This document shows positions 22,411-33,002 of a DNA stretch of 64,000 bases, piece after piece. The DNA is from Schoenoplectus triqueter (lineage: Eukaryota; Streptophyta; Magnoliopsida; Poales; Cyperaceae), in contig CAXKVV010000282.1 of assembly GCA_964058805.1 (NCBI GenBank), forward strand, positions 186,001-250,000, read 5' to 3'. The notes below the pieces were generated by a model. The model saw only the letters and a list, made by a program, of their open reading frames with translations, did no database searches and was not told the DNA's origin. Position numbers and translations under genes: made by a program. How positions within the stretch are numbered: position 1 is the stretch's first letter; each line of letters opens with the position of its first letter.

Positions 22411-25400
22411 ATGGCTAAAGAAACTCTTACTAATACGTTCCGTGCGCTCATACTAAGACATGAGAAACTCGAGTACGTCCTTAACACACCAATCTCTGCA
22501 CAGCCTGCAGTAGGCTGCACAGCAAATGAAGTCACCATGTACAACAAGCACAAAGAAGATGAGCTTGATGTACAAAGTTTATTGGTCAAGAAATTTAAGG
22601 TGACTAAATCTCTGCTGAGTCATAAGATGACTGAGGGCAGCTCTCTTGACACTCACATGCTCCGTATGACGAGCGATGTTGAGCAGTTGGAGAAGCTTAA
22701 CAGTCCGTTGAACAAAGAGTTTGTTACGGATGTTATCCTGAACTCTCTCCCTCCTAGCTATTCTAATTTCATCAGGAATTATCATATGCTGGGAATGGAC
22801 AAGAGCTTGCAGGAGCTCCAAGGGATGTTGAGGATCGCTGATGGGGACATGAAGAAGAGTTCTTCTATCCTCGTGATCCAAGAAGGTGCGAGGAAGATTA
22901 AAAAGATGAAACGCAAAGCGACTCCCAAAATGGCACCTAAGTACAAAGGCAAAGGGAAGATGGTTCCTAATCAGAACACTTCCAAGGCAAAAGCTTCTAC
23001 CTCTGACTGCTTTTATTGTCAAGGCAATGGTCATTGGAGGAGGAACTGCCCTAAGTATCTGGAGGATTTGAGGACGGGAAAAGTTCCCAAAGTTTCAACC
23101 TCAGGTATTTTCATGATTGAAGTTAACGTTGTTACCTCTATTTATGATTGGGTATTGGATACTGGATCATGTGCTCATATTTGTTCAAATATACAGGCAC
23201 TAAAGAATAGGAGGAAACTACGTAATAAGGAAGTACAACTCCGAGTTGGAAACGGAGCACAAGTTGCAGCCGTAACAGTCGGAAGTATAGAGTTGTATTT
23301 GCCTAGCGGGCTTGTAATGGAACTTGAAAATGTATATTTTGTTCTAAGTATTTCCAGAAACATCATTTCAATCTCATGTTTAGAAATGAATGGTTTCTCT
23401 TTTGTTATAAAAGACAATGGTTGTTCTATATATAAAGATGAGTTATATTATGGATCTTCTTTTATGATGAATGATCTTTATATACTGGAAATAGACAAAC
23501 CTATATTTAACATCAATAAACGACTCAAAACATCTCATGAAAGTATGACTTTTATATGGCATTATCGCCTTGGTCATATAAACGAGAAACGCATCAAAAG
23601 TTACATGAAGTTGGACTTCTTGATAATTTTAATATTGTGAATCTTGTTTACGTGAAAAATGACCAAATTGTCTTTCTCCAAGAAGGGCGAAAGGACAAGT
23701 GACTTATTAGCCCTTATACACACAGATGTATGCGGACCAATGAGTACTTGTACAAGAAATGGTGATCGCTACTTTATCACGTTTACTGATGATTACAGTA
23801 GATATGGTTATGTCTACTTGATGAGACATAAGTCTGAATCCTTTGAAAAGTTCAAGGAATTCAAGACTGAAGTAGAAAATCAACTGAATAAAAGTATTAA
23901 GGCCTTACGGTCAGACCGTGGAGGCGAATACTTAAGTTATGAGTTTACAATGTACTTAAAAGAATGTGGGATAGTCTCACAACTCACACCTCCGGGAACG
24001 CCGCAATGGAACGGTGTTTCTGAGAGGAGGAATCGAACTCTGTTAGACATGGTTCATTCCATGATGAGTAATACCACACTCCCAAAAATGTTTTGGGGGC
24101 ACGCACTAGAAACTGCTGCACTAACAATAAATAGGGTTCCATCCAAGTCAGTAGAAAAGACTCCATATGAGTTATGGTTTGGTAAGATACCAAATATGTC
24201 TTATCTTAAAATTTAGGGTTGCAAGGTATTTGTCAAACGTTCGACTTCTGACAAACTTGGACCCAAAGCTGATAAATGTTTTTTCGTAGGGTATCCTAAG
24301 GAAACGAAAGGATATTACTTCTATTATCAGTCCGAGAACAAGATAATTGTTGCTCGTCATGGTATATTTTTGGAGAAAGAGTTTCTCGCAAAAGGAAGTA
24401 GTGGGAGTAATGTAATACTTGAAGAAATTCAAGATACATCACACAATACAATATCTGATACTGATCAGATAAACCCACCACTTGATTCTTCGGCTAATGA
24501 GCATTTGGAAGAACCAAATCTACAAATAGTTGTGGAAGAAGTTCTAGTCCCGAGCTCATCTACTTCAACGCAAGTTGAAATAGAACTAAATGCGCATACT
24601 GATGTGGATGAAGTTCGACAGCCTGAAGAACAAGTGCTACGAAGGTCACATAGGACAGTTCGTGCACCTTAAAGGTACATGGGACTGCATGAAGTCTCAG
24701 TATTTGATGCTGAAGATCCTCTGACCTATGCGGAAGCAGTGGATAGACCCGACTCTGATAAATGGCTGGAGGCCATGAGATCCGAAATACAGTCCATGTA
24801 TGACAACAAGGTTTGGAACCTGGTTGCACCACTTGTTGGGGTAAAACCCATAGCTAACAAGTGGGTTTTTAAAAGAAAAACAGGCATGGATGATAATATG
24901 ATTATTTACAAAGTACGACTAGTAGCGAAAGGTTTCAAGCAAATTCTCGACGTAGATTATGATGAAACTTTTTCGTCCGTAGCTATTTTTAAGTCAATTC
25001 GGATGCTCCTAGCAATTATCATATTTCATGATTATGAAATATGGCAAATGGATGTCAAAACCGTCTTCCTAAATGAAAATTTGGAAGAGGACGTGTATAT
25101 GATACAGCCCATAAGTTTTGAGGATCTAAAGAATGCTGGGAAGTTATGCAAGCTTCTCAGATCCATTATGGATTGAAGCAAGCATCACGGAGTTGGAATC
25201 TTTGATTTGACGAAGAAGTCAAACAGTTTGACTTCGTCAGATGCAAAGAAGAACATTGTGTATACAGGAAAACTAGTGGGAGTGTCATCGCTATTTTAAC
25301 CCTCTATGTGGACGATATACTCTTAATGGGAAATAATATTCCCCTATTGCAATCAGCCAAATCTTCATTAAAGAAAGTGTTCTCAATGAAAGATTTGGGC

Positions 25401-25964
25401 GAGACTGTCTATATACTAGGCATAAAGATCTATAGAGATAGATCTAAGAGACTTATTGGATTAAGTCAAAGTACATACATTGATAAAGTGCTGAATCGGT
25501 TCAGCACGTAGAATTCTAAGAAAAGATTTCTGCCAATGAATCATGGTGCACAGCTTAGCAAGACTCAGTGTCCTTTGACAACTGATGAGCAAAACATAAT
25601 GAGTAGAGTACCATATGCTTCGGCTATTGGCTCTATCATGTACGCCATGTTGTGCACTCGCCCTGATGTCTCGTACGCTTGGAGTGTGACGAGTAGATAT
25701 CAGGCTAATCCATGCTAGGAGCACTGGAATGCTGCAAAGAATATCTTTAAGTACTTAAGAAGAACTAAGGATATGTTTCTCATCTACGGTGCTGACTCGG
25801 AGCTCGTGGTAAGTGATTACACAGACGTTATCACCTCATATGAAAAATCATAAATAGAGGCGACGTAAAGATTTGTAAAATTGACACCGTCGGCAACACA
25901 GCTGATCCACTTGTAAGATCTCTACCTCAGGCCAAGCACTAGTTGCACATATCTTCTATGGGTT
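22411..25964 (+). pseudogene. Defective copia gag-pol, internal copy 2
   Basis: Domain order and lesions are identical to copy 1, shifted by 7844: stops at 23638, 24214, 24670, 25174, 25509 and 25716, and the same RNase H deletion near 25845. YVDD is at 25305-25316. Only two substitutions from copy 1 were seen: 23393 (Gly for Asp in the post-protease region) and a silent one at 25491. Sharing every lesion means the two copies descend from one already defective element. Confidence 0.9.
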
Positions 25965-26069
25965 TGAGACACATAGGAGATTGGCTGTGAGATTTTCCTT
26001 TAAATCTGAGAGATTTATAGAATAAAGAGATTTGTATAAGGCATGGCTCAATATGATTGACTCCAAGCT

Positions 26070-26081
26070 TAAGTGGGAGAT
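26070..26081 (+). promoter_or_regulatory. Polypurine tract before LTR3
   Basis: Same sequence and position as the tract before LTR2. Confidence 0.7.
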
Positions 26082-28191
26082 TGTTAGTTTGTAATAATCT
26101 TGAAGTCAATAATACGATAAATTTGTTATATAAAGCTTTGTTCATGAATTGGATATTTAAACGATATTTTGTTTCCTTGAGTATTATTGAATTTATGAAT
26201 CATTCCGAGTTCATGACTGGAATTGTGAAACTTCATAATATAGAATATACTCTTAAAAGTCACTAACCAAGGTAATTAGCAGGAACACTAATTAACCGTT
26301 ATCAGGTTAGTATGTGGATTAAATGATGGTCAAGTTTTACAGACCATAGACAAAGAGTTGTCATTTTAATCACATAAATAGATGTTCTAGGAACATCGTA
26401 TTTGATAGACCCCGAATGAAACATTAAATGGAATTGTGTTCGTGTCATTAATGTTTTCGTTCAGTATTAAATTCTAAAGTATGAGGTATTCATTTTTCCT
26501 ACATAAGATATGTATGTGTGTGATTTCTACCAAACGTTATCCGTAAAAGGTGGCTATAAAGGTAGCTCTTCGGTATACATAACTTATGCGGAGGAAGAGA
26601 TGGTTTGCCAAAAGTACTATTGTCCCTCATATTTCTATATGAGTTATAGCATCACTGGGCCCCTTGATAGAGTAAGATTATCTGCTAGCAGTATAATTAC
26701 AAGAGTAATTATATTTGATATTTTACTCAGGATCAAGAAAAGATTAAGTTTGCAAGGATGACACATACCTACCTTGAAACTGATCTGATAGCTATGAGAC
26801 AAAAGAATTAAACACAAGTAAATAGTTTACTGGATCATGATATTGTACAGTACATCATCATCTGTGTAATTGGATGGTCATAGTGCATTCTGCCAGATGC
26901 CTCCTATGATTATAGAAGTTAAAAGGGTTTTAACTCTATTTACCAACATAACACGGATCCTGTCGGGTCACACCGTATAGGAGTTAATCGGAGAATCTTA
27001 TTGATTAATTATAAATTGTTTATAATTAATAATAAGATGGTTATAATTAATTATATATGATATAATTATATTTGTCATAGAGATGACAAGAAGCAAAAAT
27101 CAGATTGAATTTATAACGTGTTGGACACGTCGTATAAATTCGCCGAAACAACAACCGAGAAAAATATAATTGTAGATGACAATTATATATATATTTGATT
27201 TGGATTTTAAATGTTAATTATGGATTTGAATTATGGGCCAAAAGCCCATTAATAATTAAAGCCTTAATTAATAATTAAAAGCCCAAAATCAGAAAAGCCC
27301 AAAATCCAAAAGCCCAAGGGTATTTCGGTAATTTGGCCAAAAGCCCAATGGCAAACTTGTAAATTTGGATCTTAGATGACATCATGCATGACATCATATA
27401 TGACATCATCCATGACATCATATATGACATCATCCATGACATCATCCTCAAGGGTATTTTGGTCTTTTCACTTTGAAACCTCCTTACTATTCACGAGGGC
27501 ATTTTGGTAATTTGTCAATTCCATTTTTTCTATAAATAGAGGGGTAGGGTGAGAGAAAAAGTTCCACCAAATCAGTTCTACTTTCTCTCTCCCGGTATAC
27601 GGTTGTTTCAGAATTCACGGGATCAGTGAATAGTGTTTTTACGAAAGTTGCGGTATTTCTGCACATTTGTGAAACAGAATTACTGCGAGTCGTGAATAGT
27701 ACTATTTCGTCTTTTTCTCGGGTGAATAGTGTTTTTGCGAAAAACCGCGGTTTACAGTATTTCTGGCAAAAGAAATAAACCGCTCTCTGGTCAGTCCTGG
27801 TGGATAACCTACAGAGGCATCAGACGTTTGGTGCTCCGAGACAAGCCGATTTTCATTCCAATTAAAATTTGGAAGCGAGGTATAACATCTCATATTAATC
27901 TATTTAATTGTTAAGTAGATTAATATTTTAGAAATCAATCATGGAGTAGATCAATAAAGGTTTAAAGAGGTGTGTATCTCTCGGTAATCATCCGACACAT
28001 CACTTTAACCCTAAGCTTAAGTTAGAAGTAAAATAATATTTTACCGTCTTTTGTAAAGGATTAAATGTCTGTAACTCTCGGTTATTATCCGACATACTTT
28101 AATCCCTAACTTAAGTAGAAGTAAAATTTTTGTTCTACGGTCTTTCCGCAGCTTGAGCATTAATGGGATTTGGGCATTCCGAATCCCAACA
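26082..28191 (+). repeat. LTR3 of the tandem copia array
   Basis: 2110 bp, TG...CA, followed directly by TCCTT with no primer site. This marks the true 3' end of the array. Confidence 0.95.
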
Positions 28192-28196
28192 TCCTT
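28192..28196 (+). repeat. Target site duplication TCCTT (right)
   Basis: Matches 10389-10393. Confidence 0.95.
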
Positions 28197-28461
28197 TGCA
28201 TTGGTGGCTGCTGCAATTTTGGAGAAGATGGTGTCATGAATTGCTAGTTGAATGTAGAACAACGCCTTTGCATCTTCCTTCTCATTTTCTTACTGGTTTG
28301 GATCTGGATCTGGTACACCATTATTAACCAAATCCCATAGTTGAACAAGGTCACCATCTGAGACTTGAACAAGGTCACCATCTTGATGCTTCAGAACTCA
28401 TAGTTTTCTCCCTTGAATAGCGGAATTGACGACTTCGAAACGCTCATGTTGCCTGCCATGA
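28192..28461 (-). pseudogene. gag of the old minus-strand element, 5' part
   Basis: Minus strand from an ATG at about 28461: MAGNMSVSKSSIPLFKGENY, a standard N-terminus for one group of plant copia gag proteins. A stop follows shortly, and an internal duplication of 'gaccttgttcaa' phrases is present. The last codons before the break (AIHDTIFSKIAAATNAKE) continue in the capsid remnant at 10393. The gag is degenerate and split by the array. Confidence 0.8.
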
Positions 28462-28491
28462 TCAGATCTACCTTGATCTCTCACATTTAGC

Positions 28492-28503
28492 TCTGATACC
28501 AAA
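28492..28503 (-). promoter_or_regulatory. Primer binding site of the old minus-strand element
   Basis: GCTCTGATACCA on the plus strand is TGGTATCAGAGC on the minus strand, four bases inside the right LTR. Confidence 0.85.
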
Positions 28504-28507
28504 TTAT

Positions 28508-28857
28508 TGAAATAATACAATGACCATCAAATAAATAAATAAATAATTTCTACTGAAACTCTTTTCTTAATTTATTGCATATTGTAGACATACAATTATA
28601 TAATATTTTATAATTTATATAGTATAGGACTTTCTCAAATTAACTCTACTACATTACTAAAATATCATCTACTACTTCCTATAAATTACTCCACTAACTT
28701 CATTACTTTTTAAATATAATTGTTTACTAATTTTAGCTGGTGTCTTTTTTTAAAATAACTTATAATCATTCTATGTCTTTGCTGTAATTAGTTCTACTAA
28801 AAATAATTTTTTAAATAAAAAATGTTTTAAAATTATATTTTGAATTAATTCTCAACA
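28508..28857 (-). repeat. 5' LTR of the old minus-strand copia-type element
   Basis: On the minus strand it begins TGTTGAGAATTAATTC at 28857 and ends ...TATTATTTCA at 28508, about 350 bp. It aligns imperfectly to 8950-9240. The clear divergence between the two shows the element is much older than the array inside it. Confidence 0.8.
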
Positions 28858-28872
28858 CTATCCTAACCTCTA

Positions 28873-28895
28873 TCACACTCTCTCTCTCTCTCTTT
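28873..28895. repeat. (TC)n microsatellite
   Basis: Ten or more TC units just outside the old element. Confidence 0.9.
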
Positions 28896-30162
28896 GGCGA
28901 CACACCCTATTACTCACTTTGGATATTTTTGTAATTGCTTCATAATGCAATATGTATACAAAGTTTCTGACAATATTTTTATCTTCTTATTGTACACATA
29001 AGGATTGGTTTTGGAGTATTCATTTGTTGTCGTCCTTAAATTTGTTGGTACGGCAATTATGACTCATTATTGTGGTTCTAAATTTCTTATTTGTTGGTCT
29101 TTTGTTAATTTAGCTTTCAAGATAAGGCCTATTTCTAATTTATGTCGAGCACATCCCTTGCATAAACGAAACTTGTGCTCTATTGTAACTTGCAAGAATT
29201 TTGTGCTACCCAGCAACTTGAAATTCTACACTAAAATTGCCGCCTTTAAGATATTACTCGTAAGATATGGAACTTTATTCACGAGTTGGTAGGGCACTTG
29301 TATTGTATAATGAGATGGGAGATGGAGGCGAGCCTATTTCTGAGATGGAAGATATCTCTCACTCAAGGGTTATACAGGCCTTATAGCTAAATACAAGTTT
29401 TAATCTTTTTTTTAATACATGAAAAAATCTAGTATATTTTTCAATTATTTAAAATAGCTCTCAAATTTTGTCATATGTCATCAGAAACACGTAATTGCAT
29501 TTTGTGCACTAGAAATTTCTGCCTTATTCTTTGATGTCTATGTTATATATGATTTTCTTTTTTATTGTTGTAGAGATCCATGCAGCCCTTGCTTACAACT
29601 TACAAGAATGTGTAAGTATTCTTTAAATCTGGATAGGTATTGTCCTTTGGCACTTTATACAGTCTTCTCTTCTTCTTTTTTATGATAAGCATCCAACCCT
29701 TTAGAGAGTTCCAACTAAAAACCTCTTATTTGTTGATCTTTTGTTAATTTAGCATTTTCGCTAGTAAGATAAGGTCCTAGTTCTAATTAGTATTAGAAAA
29801 AATTGATATACACTATTTACAGGTTTTATTTGTTGGATCTCTGATTAAGAAAAACAAAGCTGCACATGAGACTCTCCTGTCAGCAATATGACTGATAATG
29901 CAAATGTGTTGGAGTGCATTCAAGCCATAGAGACTGGTTCTTAACTAAGATAAATTATTTCTCTTTTGATGAAACGCAACATAATGAATTTGTGCTATTA
30001 AATTACTGTCATTTGCTAATTATCTTTGTCCTCTCGTGTATATCTTCAATGAATGTAATATGAGTATGAGAAATTGCATCTTGATATGAATGAGAAAAGA
30101 TTCTTTATGCATGACCAGAAATTTTTATGCAAGTAACTGCCAGATTGTACAATATGCAATGC
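28896..30162. other. Non-coding stretch with a diverged direct repeat
   Basis: The phrase 'cttatttgttg(g/a)tcttttgttaatttagc', followed by 'aagataagg(c/t)c', occurs at about 29083-29142 and again at 29722-29790. The ORF at 29005-29292 has no recognisable motif. The segment 29578-29612, preceded by TTGTAG and followed by GTAAG, looks exon-like but could not be identified. Confidence 0.4.
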
Positions 30163-30254
30163 TTGCTTTTATTTGTTTACTAATAGGGAGTGGTGAAGAA
30201 TGAAATACTTGCTTTTATTTGTTTACAAATAGGGAGTGGTGAAGAATATAATAC
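30163..30254 (+). repeat. 46-bp tandem duplication
   Basis: Units 30163-30208 and 30209-30254 each hold 'cttttatttgtttac', then 'aatagggagtggtgaagaat'. The duplication copies the splice acceptor and first codons of the ECR1-like exon that follows. Confidence 0.85.
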
Positions 30255-30340
30255 CAGCAATAGCCTCTACAAATGCCATTATATCAGCTGCATGTGAGTT
30301 GGAAGCCTTCAAGATTGTCTCTGGCTGTAGCAAAACTCTA
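30233..30340 (+). pseudogene. ECR1: Exon fragment of NEDD8-activating enzyme E1 subunit ECR1/UBA3
   Basis: Thirty-six codons read [20 protein letters not shown], then [16 protein letters not shown]. This closely follows the segment of plant ECR1 (the UBA3 subunit that adenylates RUB/NEDD8 and transfers it through a catalytic Cys) that lies downstream of the Cys domain. The exon is preceded by an AG acceptor after a T-rich tract. Its 3' end runs into unrelated sequence without a GT donor. No other ECR1 exon was found nearby, so this is an isolated captured or decayed piece and not a gene. Identification is from recall of the family and not from a search. Confidence 0.8.
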
Positions 30341-30881
30341 CTTATGTTTTAAATGACAGAACACCAGTTTACCTCTCAATTCTCTTCTATTATAATTAAA
30401 TCAAAGGTAAAAGTTATGTTTTCAATATTTAGAGACCTGGAGCATTGTATATTTTAAACAATTTTTGACTGAGAGAATTTTCTATGTAGGGACGGTCATT
30501 GAATATTTGGCAGAAGGAAATTCAGAGAATATTTCACAGTTTTGATTTCAAATGGTACCAGTTCCATCTTTGTACCATCAAGGTACCAGTTCCATCTTGA
30601 GCACGCAACAATTCCAGCAAGGTATCAGTTCCATCTGTGCTACAGATAGCACATTGAGATTAGTACAATTTTCAAATTTTGCACAATATTCTATCTAATT
30701 ATTGCTAAGGCTAATTGCACAGTTCCATCCCTCCTACTGCACAGTTCTGATCTGGTCCGTTTGTAATTATTGCTAAGGCTTGATCTTCTGAGAAGTTCAC
30801 TACTTTTATTGGAGCTTACGTTCACTACTTCTTCCTTGATTAGGTATTTATCTATGATTTAATTGAGTTCTATTTGTGCAG
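30341..30881. other. Non-coding, short repeats
   Basis: The phrase 'aaggta(c/t)cagttccatct' is repeated at about 30553, 30589 and 30619. Nothing else was recognised. Confidence 0.5.
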
Positions 30882-30957
30882 TAAGAATCTTCCATTGGTT
30901 GGCAACAAGACACCCAATTTTGAAGCTGAAGTGATTTTTGACCAAGAGTTCATCAAG
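30882..30957 (+). pseudogene. Exon fragment of plastid 2-Cys peroxiredoxin (BAS1-like)
   Basis: After a TTTGTGCAG acceptor comes one base and 25 codons: [20 protein letters not shown], then QEFIK, followed by a GTACAT donor. This is the N-terminal part of the mature chloroplast 2-Cys peroxiredoxin, just before the strand leading to the peroxidatic Cys exon. The next exon, which would hold the FVCPTE catalytic loop, was not found downstream, nor was a transit peptide exon upstream. It is an isolated intron-flanked exon from genomic DNA. Like the ECR1 piece 540 bp away, it is on the plus strand. Confidence 0.78.
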
Positions 30958-32288
30958 GTACATGAAATCAAAAGTAGCTTTAATTAGGCCTTTCTTGTCC
31001 TTCATTATTATACATAAGCTTTATTCATGATTTGTGGTCTTTATTTTGCCCACTTTTAATCAATTAAAACTTAAGATGAATTAGTGCAGGAAGTTCATCT
31101 ACAGATGAGATTGCTTTTCCTTTCTTTTGCTCTTTCTTTTACTTGGTGACTAAATATGAGATTACTACTACAGGTGAGGAGCAATATATCAGTCAGGTTT
31201 AACCTTGATTAAAGTGTTTTCACCTACATGATCTAAGTGAGGAAGCATATCTTTAATTTCCCCTCTCCTTCCACTATTCGTTTTGACTAATTTTGTCTTT
31301 AATTGTAGTTTCTTTTTTTTTGTAGGTTGATTATTTATTTTGGGGTTGTTTCTGAGAGTTTCATTATTTGATATTTGTCCTTCAGAGTGCATAGTTCAGA
31401 TCCGCTTGATGCAACATAACTAAAGGTACTTATACTCTTTCAATAGTTTTTTTAGCCAAGTTTATGTAAGTGTCTCGTAAGTTCTTGCTGGTTCAGGGAA
31501 CTTAATAACATCATGTGCTATATAATTTTCATTCAGGTTTTTATTTATTTGATGGAGCTTTTATTTTAGTTAACATGAAAGACACTATTGTTGTCATGGT
31601 CATGGTACATGAAGGGCATTGCTAACTTGAAGAAGATATATGTAGGGTGATTGTAATTTTATTATCAGTTTAAATTTATTTGGTACAATATTTTCTGTGA
31701 GATGGATGTAATATTTTTAGTGTGAGATATTTTTTTATATATTTAACATAATATTTTTTAAGTTCAATATAATTTTAACTAGTGTTTATATATTGTTTCA
31801 AATTAATCGTCGCGTGGTTAATAAATTTTAGTTGTTAAATCTATAATGTTGTCTGTCATGTTTACTGTCATGGGATTATACATGTGTACGTGAGACCCAT
31901 GCTGACTAGATTTCATAATTATTTACATGGGTTTTTCATGAAAATAATATCGCAACATTGTCTTGCAAATATATTTAGATGGGTCCACGTGTTGGAATAT
32001 TTACATCGGCGTTTATTCATGCGCGGTGCCTTGAAAATTGGATATTATGATGGATGTCATGGAAATACTTATTATTTCTAACAAGGGTATTTTCAAGGTA
32101 GAATAATTAAGGGGAACACCATGCTATTGACTTGTTCAATGGAGAACGTCATGCAACAAGTCATTTTTGGGCCATGCTTATAAATGAACAGATCCTGCGG
32201 GCCCAAAATAACAAAAGAAAGGGGGGAGACAGAGACAATGAACAGAACTTTCAAAAGCTGCGTACATATTCTTCTACGTGCAAATTAA
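30958..32288. other. Non-coding stretch
   Basis: AT-rich DNA with intron-like composition. ORFs at 31884-32081 and 32132-32407 show no motif. No gene recognised. Confidence 0.4.
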
Positions 32289-32379
32289 GGAGATGGATAC
32301 CTCCAAACAACACGGATGGCCCAGAAGCAAGTGGAGATGGATACCTCCGAACAACACTGGTGGCTCAGAAGCAAGTTGA
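32289..32379 (+). repeat. 44-bp tandem duplication
   Basis: Two units (period 44) contain 'agatggatacctcc(a/g)aacaa' and 'cagaagcaagt', with three or four differences, and the start of a third. Confidence 0.85.
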
Positions 32380-32500
32380 GATGGATAAAAAAAAAATTAT
32401 TACTTAAGAGTTCACTTCAAATTCAAGTATAGACTGTTGAGTGTGACTTGATAATTAAAGCCATAGAGTATACACTATAGAATATATATATATAGAGAGA

Positions 32501-32872
32501 GAATTAAGTTAAGGTGTTTTGCAAAATATAAAAGTGTTGTGTCGCTCTATTTTTAATTTTAGTCAGAAATGATCGATCCAAACCGTTCAATCTAATCTTC
32601 ATATCAAAATCTATTTGTAAACCAAATTTTATATTTTTTGAATATAAAGGGAAAATCATCATTTTTGGATGGACTAAAATTCTCAGATTAAGTCATTTTT
32701 CTCCTCAGCGGAAAAAATAGCAAAAAATTCTAAAAAATATAAAATTTAATTTACTAATAGATTTTTATATGAAGATCAAATTGAACGGTTCAAATCGATT
32801 ATTTATGACTTAAAATTAAAATAGAACGCAAAATACACAAAGTCTCTGTGCTTTGCAATGTACCATAATCGG
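32501..32872. repeat. Foldback element, family D, copy 1
   Basis: The left arm (AATTAAGTTAAGGTGTTTTG, then 'gatcgatccaaaccgttcaa', then 'taatcttcatatcaaaatct') is mirrored by the right arm. A (TA)n/(GA)n run borders the left and (TA)n the right. Arm and loop phrases ('ccaaaccgtt', 'cttcatat', 'tttttggatgg') are shared with family A, so A and D are related. Confidence 0.7.
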
Positions 32873-32894
32873 TCGGACTATATATATATATATA

Positions 32895-32985
32895 AAGGAT
32901 ACGTGAACTTAAACTCACGGAGGTATTTCGTAAGCTTAACTCAAAATTTTAATTTATCATTCTCATATATTAATTTATCCTTCCG
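32895..32985. repeat. Single arm of foldback family C
   Basis: Starts AAGGATACGTGAACTTAAAC, with 'ctcacggaggtatttcgtaa' and 'aattttaatttatcattctc', as in the arms at 7061-7474. The partner arm is absent. Confidence 0.6.
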
Positions 32986-33002
32986 TGACCTTCCGAGGCA
33001 TA

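Larger units (their letters stand above)
10394..28191 (+). mobile_element. Tandem Ty1/copia array: LTR-INT-LTR-INT-LTR
   Basis: A 17,798-bp array with an exact 7844-bp period contains three 2110-bp LTRs and two 5734-bp internal regions. One TCCTT target duplication flanks the whole array and none occurs at the inner junctions, so it occupies one integration site. Each internal region starts with a primer binding site matching initiator Met-tRNA and ends with a purine-rich tract. Domain order is gag, protease, integrase, RT, RNase H, which defines Ty1/copia. By eye only three substitutions separate the units: 12381 T against C in LTRs 2 and 3, 15549 A against 23393 G, and 17647 T against 25491 C. 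The simplest origin is unequal recombination between LTRs of one insertion. Integration of a multimeric cDNA, or an assembly error, are alternatives. Confidence 0.95.
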
